From Xenoacremonium recifei (Eukaryota > Ascomycota > Sordariomycetes > Hypocreales > Nectriaceae), in contig WOFQ01000006.1 of NCBI GenBank assembly GCA_012184525.1, forward strand, positions 372,001 through 436,000: a stretch of DNA of 64,000 bases, written 5' to 3'. A model generated the notes under the pieces. It searched no databases. It was given only the letters and a program-made list of their open reading frames with translations, and was not told the origin of the DNA. Of this stretch, positions 1 through 11,924 are shown one piece after another. Made by a program: the position numbers and the translations under genes. Position 1 is the first letter of the stretch. Every line of letters starts with the position of its first letter.

Positions 1-285
1 TTCTTCTTCTTCCCGACGCCTGGAATCATACCTTGCCTCTTCCTCTTTCAACCTTGCCCTCGCTCAGTCTCAGTCTCATCTGCGCATGCCATTCGGCCTC
101 GAAATCACCATCGTCTTCATCCTCCCGGCATCGATACACCTCGCAAATCGCGCCCCGGACCTCCCCAGCGCCTCTCCTTGCTGAATCTCCATTTACACCG
201 GCTCTCCCTCTTCTCACCTCGTCCGGGCATGCCTCGATACGTGACCCGCCTCATCTCATTGCCGCGCAAGTGATTTGTTGGTGCC
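1..285 (+). other. Upstream region of the Snt2-like gene
   Basis: No gene is seen here. The plus strand is strongly pyrimidine-rich over roughly the first 130 bases, which is common in fungal promoters and 5' leaders just ahead of a start codon. It probably holds the core promoter and leader of the chromatin-reader gene that follows. Confidence 0.5.
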
Positions 286-3200
286 ATGGCACAACAAAAT
301 GTGAGTCTCTGCTTCGCCTTGTGACCGTGTTCGTCAGGCCGGTCCCGACGGCTTTCATTTTCTTCTCACTTTTTTTTTTCCATCCTATATCACTTTCTTC
401 CCACTTGCACCGCGTCTCTCCATTCCCGGCTCTTTGCCTCGCACCTCGAGATTTCAGCATCTGACCAGCATCGCCAGGACTCCAAGACTTCTGACACAGA
501 CAACCAGTCTGCGTCTGAGTCCATGATTGTCTCCTCAGGAGCAGACGCCATGGCCAAGGACGCGGGAGCTGACACGGCTTCGCCCTACGGGACTCGCTCC
601 CGCAACAGGAATGGCACCTCGCGTCCCAACTATGCCGAGGACAAGGACATTGACATGGACAACTATGATTACTACGACAAAAAAGACGGCGACTCCAAGA
701 AGTCGTCGCGTCAGGCCAGCGCCGCCGCAAATGGCGAGCCGACCACCACCCGCGGCGGAGGGGCCGTCTTGCGGAAGCCCGTCGCCGATGACTCCAAGAC
801 CGGGCAATCGCAAAACGCCTCCAAGGACCCAACTCCCAGCAGCGCTCCGACCGCGTCCACGGCTCAGGCATCGGGCGGCGCTGCTGGTGCTGGAGTTTCG
901 CAGCCATCACGAAAGCGCAAGGCCGCTGCCCAGTCGGGAGGCTCCACCGGCCCAGCGGCCAGTGCTTCATCGTCGTCTTCCAGGAAGAACGGCAACGGGA
1001 ATGGCAACGGCACCAGCACGCCCGCCATGTCGGCCGCGACGAGCAGCATCGCCTGGCCGGACTCCAACATGCTGACGTTTGAGACTTGCGGCGCGCGCCC
1101 TGACGACCAGCGGCGCATGGTGGCCGACGACGGCACGGTGCTGGAACCCAACGGTGAGTGTTGAGATGTGTGCGTGCGAAAAGTGACCCAGCTGGCTGAC
1201 CCCGTGTCGCAGATCATGTGTACCTTGTGTGCGAGCCTCCCGGCGAGCCCTACTATCTGGGCCGCATCATGGAGTTCCTGCACGCCGACAACGACAGCAA
1301 GCGGCCTGTGGACTCGGTGCGCATCAACTGGTACTATCGGCCCAAGGACATCGGCCGCAAGTCGTCGGACACGCGCATGGTGCTCGCCACGATGCACTCA
1401 GACATCAGCCCGCTGACGGCGCTGCGCGGCAAGTGCCAGATCAAGCACAAGTCGGAGATCCCCCGGATGGACGAGTATCGCAAGACGCCCGACTCGTTCT
1501 GGTTTGAGAAGCTGTACGACCGGTACATCCAGAAGAACTACGACCTGATTCCCACGCGGACCATCGTCAACGTGCCGGCCAACGTCAAGAAGGTGCTGGA
1601 CGAGCGCTGGAAATTCGTGCTAGTCGAGCAGGGGCGTGGCAAGGAGCTCACTAGCGCCGTCAAGAGCTGCAAGAGATGCAGCGGGTATTGCGCCAGGTAC
1701 GTATCTCCGTTTTCCTTTTGCTCCCAGGTGGTGCCCTTCCGGCTCCCCCAAACGAGGGCAGCACTCCCCTCCAATCCACGCCCTCTCCAGAAGCTGCTGC
1801 TGCTCTGGCCTAGCATTGGAGGCTGATCATCCCCCCCTTCAATCGGCGGCGCTCTCTCCCAGTCCAGGGCCTGCCACCGGTACTATTCGGTCGCCCGTTC
1901 TGCCCTGGCCCCACGCCCAACCCCATCCCACGCCCCAATCCAATCCCTGTCCGTTCTGGATTTGGCTGACCACTCATTTTCGCCCCGTAGGGATGACTCG
2001 GTGGATTGCGCCGTGTGCCAGCACACGTATCATATGAACTGCGTCAAGCCGCCGCTGCTCAAGAAGCCGTCACGTGGATTTGCCTGGTCTTGCGCAGCAT
2101 GCAGCCGTGCGCAGGAACGCAAATTGGAGGCGCTCAACACGCCCAATGCCAACGAGGATGGTGACGATGACGACATCCCGGATGAGGACGAGGACGAGGC
2201 TATGAACCTCGACACCGGTCGCACCACCCCTGCTGACGATGAGAACGCCCACCATGAAGGTACCGCCGAGCAGATTTACCAGGCCAGCCTTTGGCCCTGG
2301 CGCTATCTCGGAATGCATTGCAAGCCCGAGGACGCTCTGGACTACGATGATCGCATCTACCCGCGCGCAAGCACACGCATTGGCCCACGTAACCAAGCCA
2401 ATGTCGGTGCCTGGCCGGGGCGTCCTGTGCAGTACATCAAGCCTCCGGAGACGAAGCGGAACGGGAAGGGAAATGCAAAGCATTACAAGGAGCAACAGGC
2501 TCTTCTCGAGGCCGAAAGGGCCCGCCATGGCGAACGCCCTAAGTGGATTCAGACCATGCCCCCCGGTTATACTGTTCGTGGAGAGGATTATGACGACGAC
2601 GACCCGAGATGCACAGCAACGCCCTTGTGGAAGCCCCCGCCTGCTGATGTCGTGACGACGGAGGAGGTGAACAACTATATGAGTACTGCTAAGGGCATGT
2701 ATGAGGAGTTTGGGGTTCCGGAACGGGCGACTAACCTGGAAGACGTCGCTATGGAGACGCTCTTCCGCTGCGACTACGACGCCAAGCAAGCCCTGGATGT
2801 CCTTCCGACGATTGAAAAAACCGCTTTCAAGGAGCCGGCACTCACTCCCGCCGAAGTCAAGAAATTCGAGGAAGCCATTTTGAAACATGGCTCTGAGTTG
2901 TCGCTTGTCACGCGGCACGTCAAAACCCTGGACTACGGAACAATTGTGCGCTACTACTACAATTGGAAGAAGTCACCGAGAAGCACGTCGGTCTGGGCCA
3001 ACTACTCAGGCCGCAAGGGAGGCAAGAAAGAGAGCAAGGACACGGAAGTGGCCGCAAGCAAAGCCGTCGACGATGTTGCGCATGACGATGACGACTCTGC
3101 ATTCGATGCCGGTAAGGCGGTTGACAAGAAGCGCAAGTTCATGTGCCAGTTCTGCTCGACGACGAGCTCCCGACAGTGGCGACGGGCACCGGGCGCGACA

Positions 3201-5791
3201 CAGGGGCTGGTCAACGAGAACGGCGTCAAGGCGACAAACAAAGACAAGGGCAACCAGTACATCGTCGCACTCTGCCGAAGGTGCGCGGAGCTCTGGCGTC
3301 GATACGCTATCCGCTGGGAGGACATGGAAGAGGTTGCGAAAAAGGTGGCACAGGCGGGCGGCCGCGCCTGGAAGCGCAAGCAGGACGAAGAGCTTTTGAA
3401 GGAACTGCAGGCTGCGCAGGAGATGGGCATGATGACGCCGGATCGCGCATCGACTCCCGTGTTAGCCGCAGCCACGGCGAACGGCGCAGAACCTCCTCGC
3501 AAGAAGCTCAAAGGTGCTCCAGACCGAGACGCAGACGCCAATCAATCCGACGCCACGACCAGTTCCACCACAGTTGCCGTCAAGAAGAAGGACAAGAGCG
3601 TGGAAACCGTTGTGGTACCGGAATTACCGAAGCCTCGCACGCTGCCTTGTGCTATTTGCGACCAACTGGAGCCCTTGGGCGACCAACACCTGTCATGCCG
3701 AGAGTGCCGCCTGACGGTCCATCGGAACTGCTACGGTGTCATGGACAACAGGCACCCAGGGAAATGGATTTGCGACATGTGCTCCAACGACAAGAGCCCG
3801 CAGGTGTCAATCGTAAGCTACAGCCTCCTGACGTGTGTGTGCCTGCATTTTGCTAACACTGCCTGCAGCAATACAAATGTGTGCTGTGTCCCATTGAACA
3901 CACGGAACACGACTTCGTGGAACAGCCGAAACTCACGCATCACAAGAAGAAGATGTCGGAGAAGGATCGCGAAAAGGAGAAGTTGGAGATCCAGCAGGCC
4001 CGCAAAGCAGTCGAATTGTACCGCAAGAAGCAGGAAGAGCTGAACCGCCCGGTCAACCCACGCGAGCCGCTGAAGAGAACCGCCAACAACAACTGGGTCC
4101 ATGTCACCTGTGCGGTTTGGACTCCAGAGGTAAAGTTTAGTAAGGCCAAGGCTCTGGAGTTTTCCGAGGGTATCCCGTCGATCCCGAGGTCCAAGTATGA
4201 GGAGGTCTGCACTGTATGCGGCAAGACAGAGGGTGCTTGCATTCCTTGTTATCAATGCCGTGCTCCCTGTATGTTTCCCATTCTAACGACGCTTTTCTTT
4301 CATCACTAACAATTTTTAGACCACGTGGAATGCGCGCGACAGGCAGGCCATGTTCTCGGCTTCGACGTCGCCCCGGTCAAGAGCTCACGTCGCGACCAGT
4401 TCAACATCGTGTCGCTCAACGGAGAGAGTGGTACGATGTCGGCTGCTCTCTGGTGCAAGGATCATGTTCCCACCAAGACCATCGTGCATAGGATGCAGGA
4501 TCCAGTGAACGACTCGACCCTCAATGCCCTGCAACTTTATGTGCAGAACTACAAGCAGGCCGATCTTGCGTTGACAGGAACAGTCCGAAAGGCCACTTTG
4601 ACTGCCATGGCCGCCAAGATGTCAAGCACACCAAGTCAGAACGGTTTACGAAGGTCCTCCACCAGTGTCGCTGTCAACACAACAAACGGCCACGATTCTA
4701 CGGATGCAGTCTCCGACAAGGGACAACCGGGAGGAAAGGTCTGCATCACTTGCGGGATTGATGCGACGCCGAGATGGTATCCGATCGACAACCGCCAAGA
4801 GCGCGAGCTTACCAACGGACACTATGGCACGCTCGGAGAGGAGGCACAGAAGTTTGTCGAGCAACGAAGGTTCCAGTGCCAGAAGTGCCACAAGCTGCAC
4901 AAGACACCGAGACCCTATGCACCTCAGATCACTCCTCCAGCTCCAGACCTAGCTCGGCCACCAATTCCAGAACCAGGGCTGCCCGCCGCTGTACCGTCAC
5001 TGCGCAGCCCACCGATGCCCATGCCGAACCATCGGCTGGAACCGCCACCTTACGCCTGGCCGCCGCCTCATGTTCCGCCGCACTCTGGTGCTCCTCCACT
5101 CCAACCGCCGGCGCACGTTATGGACCATGGTTTAGGAGGTCGCCAACCACCACCGCCACCACCGGTAACGCACGCATACCAACCTGCGCCTCCGCCTCGA
5201 GCTGGCTATAACGACTGGGCCCCAAGGCCTGGCAGCCAGCATGGCTCCCCTCCACGACATTTGAACGGAGGGCCGCCTCCCATGCACAGCGGACCACCCC
5301 CTCTTTCGGCTCTCCGACCTCCGCCGCTGTCCGCGCCGCCTCCACCACCGCCGGCTATGCACCCTGGCGGTCACCCAGGTGGTCATGGGCCTCAACCGTA
5401 CGGCAATGGACTGCCTCCTTCTCCACGACGAACCAACGGGCCGGCGCCCCCTGCTCGATACTCTCACCCATATCACCCACCGCCGCCGCCCGTACACCAC
5501 GCTCCGCCTCCCCATCTTCCACCACATGGGATGAGCAACGGTGCCCCTCCACCGCGGAACGATGGATTCTCGCAGGGCTTGCATCCCCAGAGAGCACCAT
5601 TCGCTGGGCCTCACGTTAGTCCTCCCGGATCACGGAGCGGACTGGCACCACCAATGGAGCCACCAGGCTCAGCTGGGTCAATGGGGTCTCGGCTGCTTGA
5701 TCCTCGCCCACCACCAGACCATCGGCCACCGGAGCCTCGACCAGCAAGCGGTGCCAGTGCAAGCCCTTCGCTGCGAAACTTGCTTTCATGA
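286..5791 (+). CDS. snt2: Snt2-like BAH/PHD/SANT chromatin reader
   Basis: A chromatin protein of about 1,625 residues, orthologous to yeast Snt2, which joins Rpd3 and Ecm5 in a histone deacetylase complex that reads H3 tails. Exons: 286-300 (tentative), 469-1153, 1213-1696, 1991-3812, 3869-4268 and 4320-5791; all later junctions are in phase with GT-AG ends. Approximate domains: acidic/basic N-terminus; BAH 234-369; PHD finger 385-435 (CKRC, CAVC, HMNC, CAAC); SANT 678-721; GATA-like zinc site 779-823 (CQFC, CRRC); second PHD 948-996 running into an extended PHD to about 1149; another GATA-like site 1276-1332 (CITC, CQKC); and a proline-rich tail of about 290 residues. The first exon (MAQQN) rests only on a good GTGAGT donor at 301 and acceptors at 468 or 477. 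If it is wrong, translation starts at ATG 523, giving 1,602 residues. Confidence 0.92.
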
Positions 5792-6692
5792 AAATCGCTG
5801 ATTTGATGTTTGACTCCTCCAGGGAGCATTCTGATGTTTGAGTATCTGGGAAAGAACAGGCTAGGAGTTAACGGCTTGATTTTACTACATGGAGCCTGGC
5901 GGAAATAGGCGAGTCGCAGACCGGCTCGCAGACTTGCTTATATATTTTATACAGGGGGGGAACAAAAGGGACATGTATTTTAAATAGAAGACCTGAAGAG
6001 AGCTTATGCGTTGAAATCATTCTTGAAAGGCTCTGCAAGTCATTGGACGTTGCTTAGGCATTTGCGGAGTTAGGATCTGAGCTAAAGACGGACAAAATCA
6101 ATCGTTGACAAAATTCACATGAAATGCACCACTCCTATGATGTGAGATGAGCATAATGATTCTAAGGTATGAAATATAGTCCCCCGTAGTAACTTACACG
6201 TGTTGAGGCTGAGAGCAACCGTTCCCAACGGCCTCTTCATCGGATGCCCCCGGCCCCAGTTTTCCCCGGCATCCGGCAGCGGGACCCGCCTCCCCTCCAC
6301 CAACCAATCAGCGAGCATCCACATCCACGCGTGCCCGCCCCACACCAGCAGGCCGGTACGTACCCTTCCCAGAACCGTGGCGTCTCACCGGGGGCGGAGC
6401 TATGCGTGGCCTAGACTCTAATTCAGCTTCATCTCCAGCTGCCGTCAGCTTTTTCCAGCCCCTGGACGGGATTACGACTCTGCTCTGCTCTGCGCATCAC
6501 CGCTGCTGGTACCGAGCGCTTGTCTTTGTTTGCGAGATTGCCATTGCGTGCTGATTGATTGCTTGCGCTTCGTCGACCATCTGCTGTAGCTGGTGTCGAC
6601 GAGGAGGACCTCCTGATATCGAAGGGCCGGACGAAGCGCGAGAAAGGAAACATACGAAGGGATACATTCGCTGAGAAAGCGTCATATCCATC
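5792..6692. other. Intergenic, snt2 3' end and kinase promoter
   Basis: No gene is seen. The stretch 5870-6180 is AT-richer and probably carries the snt2 3' UTR and polyadenylation region. The part after about 6240 is GC-rich and likely holds the promoter and leader of the kinase gene. Confidence 0.5.
6304..6308 (+). promoter_or_regulatory. CCAAT box candidate
   Basis: CCAAT followed by CAG (CCAATCAG) lies 385 bases upstream of the kinase ATG, in the orientation bound by the fungal Hap/NF-Y complex. Only the motif match supports it. Confidence 0.3.
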
Positions 6693-8055
6693 ATGGCGCA
6701 AATCTTCCTCGACCTGTTCTATTCCTTCGGGAACTGCCTCAACTGCTTCCCCGGGTCGCCGACCCTCAAGATCAACAGCCGGAGCTTCAAGATCCTACGG
6801 CTCCTCGGCGAGGTAAGCCTGCCTGCCTCTTTACCACCGCTCCTCTTCACTCTTACTGACCTCCCCCTCCCTCACAGGGCGGCTTCTCCTACGTCTACCT
6901 CGTCGAAGACACCCACTCCCACGAACTCTTCGCCCTCAAGAAGATCCGCTGCCCCTTCGGCGCCGAATCCGTCCAACAGGCCATGCGCGAAGTCGACGCC
7001 TACCGCCTCTTCGCCCACGTCCCGACCATCATCTCCGCCGTCGACCACGCCGTCACCACCGAGCGCGGCGGCGGCGACGAGGCCGCCAAGACGGTCTACG
7101 TGCTGCTGCCCTACTACAAGCGCGGCAACCTGCAGGACATGATCAACGCCAACCTTGTCAACCACGACCGCTTCCCCGAGCGCCGTCTGATGCTGCTGTT
7201 CCTGGGCGTGTGCAAGGCTCTGCGCGCCATGCACGAGTATCATGCGCCCGTGGAGCGCATGGCCATGGGCAGGGAGGAGGATGAGCCGCATCCCGAGGAG
7301 ACGGCGGGGAGGACGCGTGGGAAGCGCACGGAGGAGGAGGAGGAGGGTGAGCAGGAGCGGCCGTTGATGGAGGGCGAGAATCAGATCACCGGCGGCCGAA
7401 CAACCCAGTCGTACGCCCACCGCGATATCAAGCCAGGTAAGTTGCTCCCTTTCCCCCCTATCATGACCACACCTCTCACAAGCAACCCCCAGGAAACATC
7501 ATGATCGACGACTCCGGCTCAACCCCCATCCTCATGGACCTCGGCAGCGTAGCCCCAGCCCCCATCCCCGTAACATCCCAATCCCTCGCGCTCCAAATCC
7601 AAGACACCGCCGCCGAACACTCCACGATGCCCTACCGCGCGCCCGAGCTCTTCGACGTCCGCACCGGCACCGTCATCGACGCCAAAGTCGACATCTGGTC
7701 TCTCGGCTGCACGCTCTACGCCTGCCTGGTCGGCAAATCGCCCTTCGAGATGCGCTCCGACGAAACCGGCGGCACGCTGTCCCTGTGCGTGCTGGGCGGC
7801 GACTGGCGCTTCCCCGACGAAGGCCCCGCGGGGATCAAGCGCAACAACAGCATCCGCGCCCAGGCCGCTGCGGCTCAGCAGGGTGCTGCGGCGGGGGGTG
7901 CGGCGGCGGCGCCGGGCGCGATTGAGATTAGTGAGCCGATCCGCGAGGTTGTGCGCAAGTGCTTGAAGGTCGAGCCGGCGGAGCGGCCGGATATCAACGA
8001 GCTCATCTCCATGGTTGAGCGGGTCATCGAGGAGCTCCCGGCGGACGCTGCATAG
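6693..8055 (+). CDS. env7: STK16/Env7-like serine/threonine kinase (NAK family)
   Basis: A 413-residue protein kinase from exons 6693-6812, 6878-7436 and 7493-8055, all in phase. Visible motifs are the glycine loop GEGGFSYVYLVED, the VAIK-type lysine in FALKKI, the catalytic loop HRDIKPGN (split by intron 2), a DLGS motif in place of DFG exactly as in human STK16, then YRAPELF and DIWSLGCTLY. The short N-terminus has a cysteine pair (CLNC), fitting the N-terminal palmitoylation known for STK16 and yeast Env7, which sit on Golgi or vacuole membranes. Between the alphaE region and the catalytic loop is an acidic, low-complexity insert of about 40 residues, and an Ala/Gln/Gly-rich insert lies near the C-terminal lobe. 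Yeast Env7 restrains vacuole fusion; that role here is inferred by homology. Confidence 0.92.
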
Positions 8056-8629
8056 AAGCGGTGATTCTAGGGTTAGCTCGATGTGTGTATGTATGGATGA
8101 GATGGAGAGGAGCGAAGCCCTTGTACGCGCAGGCTGTTTTCAAGGATATCCTGTTCAAATTCTTGTCGTTTCATCTGCTTTTGGGGAGGCTTTCATTTCT
8201 CAAATGGACGACTTCGCGCTGTTCAACACGTACTACTAGGAAAGGGGAAACCAAGCGGCGTTTTAGGGAATATCGTTGGATGGATTACAAGAAATACTGA
8301 GGAGGGGTGCTCTCGTCACAGAGACTGACTGACTATTTATGATAGAATCCATAGTGCGTTAATCATCTGCTTGTCGTGTGCCAATACTCTCAACTCTCTG
8401 GGCCACTCATCCACCGCCATTGCTACCGCTGCCATACGAGCACTTTGGCCATTGTAATACGCTTGTTCCGCTTGACGCACCTAAAACCTTCCTTCCGAAA
8501 CCATAGCAAAATGAACAGAAAATCATGATAACCCCTTCGTTCCCTCAGTCTCAGCTCAAATCATCACATCCAGGGAAGCGTCACCTTGACACCAAATGAG
8601 GGGCAGCTGCAATCATCATCTTGCCCTTC
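8056..8629. other. Convergent 3' region between kinase and ams1
   Basis: The kinase gene and the alpha-mannosidase gene end towards each other here. I see only 3' UTR-like sequence and no supported gene. Confidence 0.5.
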
Positions 8630-11600
8630 CTAAACCTGAATCTTGAAAGTGGCCACCTCAAAGGGCCGGAGCTTGATCTGGAATGTGCCGTCGGCGTGAT
8701 CCAGCTCCTCAATCTCGTCTTCCAAAATGTTGGTCTTGAAGACCCGCTTGATCTTGAAGGTCGTCGAGATAGCACCACGGCTGTGTCCGCCAAGCGACTC
8801 GTACACTCGACAAATGATACTCTGGCCCTTGTTGACGCGGAGGCCTTCCTCACGGCTAACGTCCTCGTCATCATGACTACGCTTGATCGTATCTAGGACC
8901 AGCGACGCTGTCTCGTCCTTGTTGACCAGCTTGATGGGTGCTTCCTTAAGAGCGAAAATGGTCGCAGGGCTAGCCTTGACAGGTCTGAGCGGGTTATTGA
9001 GAGCATAGGCAGCCCGAACAGTGGCCGACGACAAAGCACCCTTGTGAGGGAAGATGGCCCAGCGGATTTTATGATCTCCCATGTCAGCGTTCTCATCGGG
9101 AGCCTTGGGAGAACGGAGCAGAGACAGGCGCATCATCTTGCCAGCAGTGGCGAACCCATACTTGCTGTCGTTGAGAATAGAAACGCCGTAGTTGTGCTCC
9201 GATAGGTCGGCAAACTTGTGGCAGCAAACCTCAAACTTGGCCATGTCCCAGCTAGTGTTGTAATGCGTGGGACGCTTGGTGATGCTGTACGCTGTCTCGT
9301 ACGATGCTTCCGTGTTGACAATGTTCACCGGGAACTCAACCTTGAGGAACTTGGAGTTCTCATGCCAGTCCACCTCAGCCGAGCAGTCGACTTGGGAGGC
9401 TTGGCCCTTGAGCGCCGCCGAAAGGCTGATGTAAGACTTGAGAGAGCTGTGCTCGCTGATCTTGATCTCGGTGACAACCGTGACTCGATGCGGCTTCTCC
9501 TCAAAGATCGTGGTCTCACCATATTCAAGCTTCCTGCGTGTGTCGAGGTGGTAAACTTCCACATCCCATGCCTGCCAGTACAAGGGAATATCATCAAAGA
9601 TGACAAACTGATTGGCTTTGCCTCCCTTCTCAATAACCTCTCGATCATTGACAAGATCATACAGAGAGGTGATACAGCCACTGTCGACTACGACACGGAG
9701 TTGGTCGTTTTGCAGCACAAAAGCACCGCATGATTCCTGCGTGATCGAAACAGCGGGCTTGTCCGCCTGGACCTTGAAGGTACGGAGAGGGACGACCGGG
9801 CCATCACCACAGGCAACGCCGACCTCGGTATCAGAGATCTCAACTATCTCCTTTCGATGCCATGGAAGCGTGTTGATGACTGTATCATGTTGGACTCCAC
9901 CCTCCACGATATCGAGCGAGTCGAAGACTTCCTTGAGGAGTTTCTTGCCAATTTCAAAGACCTCGGCGTAGACCTTATCTGAGTCATCATAGCACATGCC
10001 GATGCTGCTTCCTGGGAGGCAGTCATGAAACTGGCAGAGAAGGACGGATTCCCACATGTCGTCAATCTCTTCAGTCGGGTATTTGTATGACTTGTCCTTG
10101 ATCGAAGCAATCGTGGCCAGCTGCTCAAGTTCTCGCAGCATCACCTCAGCCTTTCGGTTGTAGCACTTGTTGTTGGCCTGAGTCGTGTAGGTGCCGCGGT
10201 GAAGCTCAAAGTACAACTCTCCGTGCCAGGTTGGGAAATCGTTCGCCTTGGGGCTCAGGCGGTCGAAAAAGTCATCGACGCTGGGGCCGAGCTTGAGCTT
10301 TGGAAGAGCGCCAATCGTGTTGCTGATGCCAGCGCATCGTCGGAGTTTCTCAAAGTGCTGCCAAGTTGGGCCACCGCCACCGTCACCCTTTCCGAACACC
10401 AGCAGAGACGAGCTGTCGACACGCATCGTCTTGTGCTGAGAGATGCTCCGTCTAAGATCGCCGAAGTTGGCCTCTGCTGTGTAAGTCTCCGAAGGGGGCA
10501 TGTGGCAGATGACCTGGCTGCCATCCGGGCTCACCCACATGAATGTGGTATGAGGGAAGTTGTTGATGTTGTTCCAGCTCAGCTTCTGCGTCAAGAAGCG
10601 GTCCATGCCAGCCAATCGGCAGAGCTGAGGCAACTGGCTGGAGTATCCAAACGTGTCAGGTAGCCAGAAAGTACGGCATCGCGAACCAAACTCAGCCTCA
10701 AAAAAGCGCTGGCCGTAGAAGAACTGGCGCACAAGGGACTCGCCGCTGGGCATGTTGGTGTCATGTTCCACCCAGCTGCCGCCAATGGGATGGAACTGGC
10801 CCTCCTTGACCTTGCCCTTGACGCGCTTGAACGCAGCCGGGTAGTTCTGCTTCAGCCACTTGTACTGCTGAGCCTGGGAACACGCAAAGCTGGCCTCGGG
10901 GTACCGATCCATGAGGTCGCACTGGTTGGTCCAAGACCGGACGACCTTGCGTTTGGTCTCGGCCCAAGGCCAGAGCCAGCAACTGTCAATGTGGCAATGA
11001 CCTATGCCATAGACAACAGCGTCCTTTCCGACCTCGTATACGCGGTGCGAATCGACGTCAGGTCCAATGATCTCCTTGGCAATCTCACGGCACTTGAGGA
11101 TGGACTCCTGGTCGTTGAGCTGGAAGGTGTTGATGATCTTCATGGCAACGGCAAGTGCATGGTTCTGCTCAGCAGAGTTCTCGGGCAGCTCTCGAGCAGC
11201 ATCGCCAAGCTCCCACATGTCTATATGGAGCATGCGAGCCGGAACGTTGACGGCAACGATGTCCGCCTTTGTGAGAGTGAAAGTCTTGTTGGGGTCAGGC
11301 GGTGCGATGTCAGTCGTGCCGTCCGGCGCACACCCAAACATGCCATTGCAAGCCATCTCAATGTAGATAGTGTGCTCTTTGCCGTCGCGGAAGGTTTCGG
11401 GGAGGATCCATTCGATTCGCTCACCATTGCCGGTCAGGCCTTGGACGGGAACACCATCCTCTGTCCACACAGTGCCTTCATTGTGGGCATCCCAATGAAG
11501 CTCGAGTAGCTCCTCCTTGACAATGTCTTTGGGAACGCACAGAACCACCTTGAACCAATGCGTGGACCACGAGGGCCCGAAAGAATGGCCAGTTTCCGTT

Positions 11601-11924
11601 TCCTTGAACTCATGACTTGTGGCTTCTTCGAAGGTCGGGCGGCTCAATTCCGGAGCGTCCCAAACGGATAATTGAACATGTGGTTTTCCCGAGTACTTGG
11701 CATTGTACATGTTCCTGAGCAACAGAGTCAGCAATTGGGGGTACAGAGAGAGCGATGTCGAAGAAGGGGCATTCTTACGCCAGCAGATTAACCTTCTCAT
11801 ATTGACCAGGCTTGTAGAAGGGCTCAATGCGGTTCTTGAGAATGCTGCTCTTGGGAACGCCGACGGGGCGATGGGCAAAGACTGGATAAGAGCTTCGGCT
11901 CTTGTGATCGTCGCCGCCTCCCAT
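8630..11924 (-). CDS. ams1: Vacuolar/cytosolic alpha-mannosidase, GH38
   Basis: Glycoside hydrolase family 38 enzyme of 1,076 residues, close to yeast Ams1 (1,083), which trims free oligomannosides and reaches the vacuole by the Cvt/autophagy route. Exons on the minus strand are 11924-11779 and 11714-8630, with a 64-base intron (GTAAGA donor, CAG acceptor) that joins VNLLA to NMYNAKYSG in frame. Family hallmarks are GIGHCHIDSCWLWPW (metal-binding His and Asp) and FWLPDTFGYS, whose Asp is the catalytic nucleophile. The start ATG at 11924 precedes the conserved HRPVGVPKSS segment. The frame stays open upstream of it, so a longer N-terminus cannot be excluded. No signal peptide is seen, as expected for Ams1. 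Confidence 0.96.
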
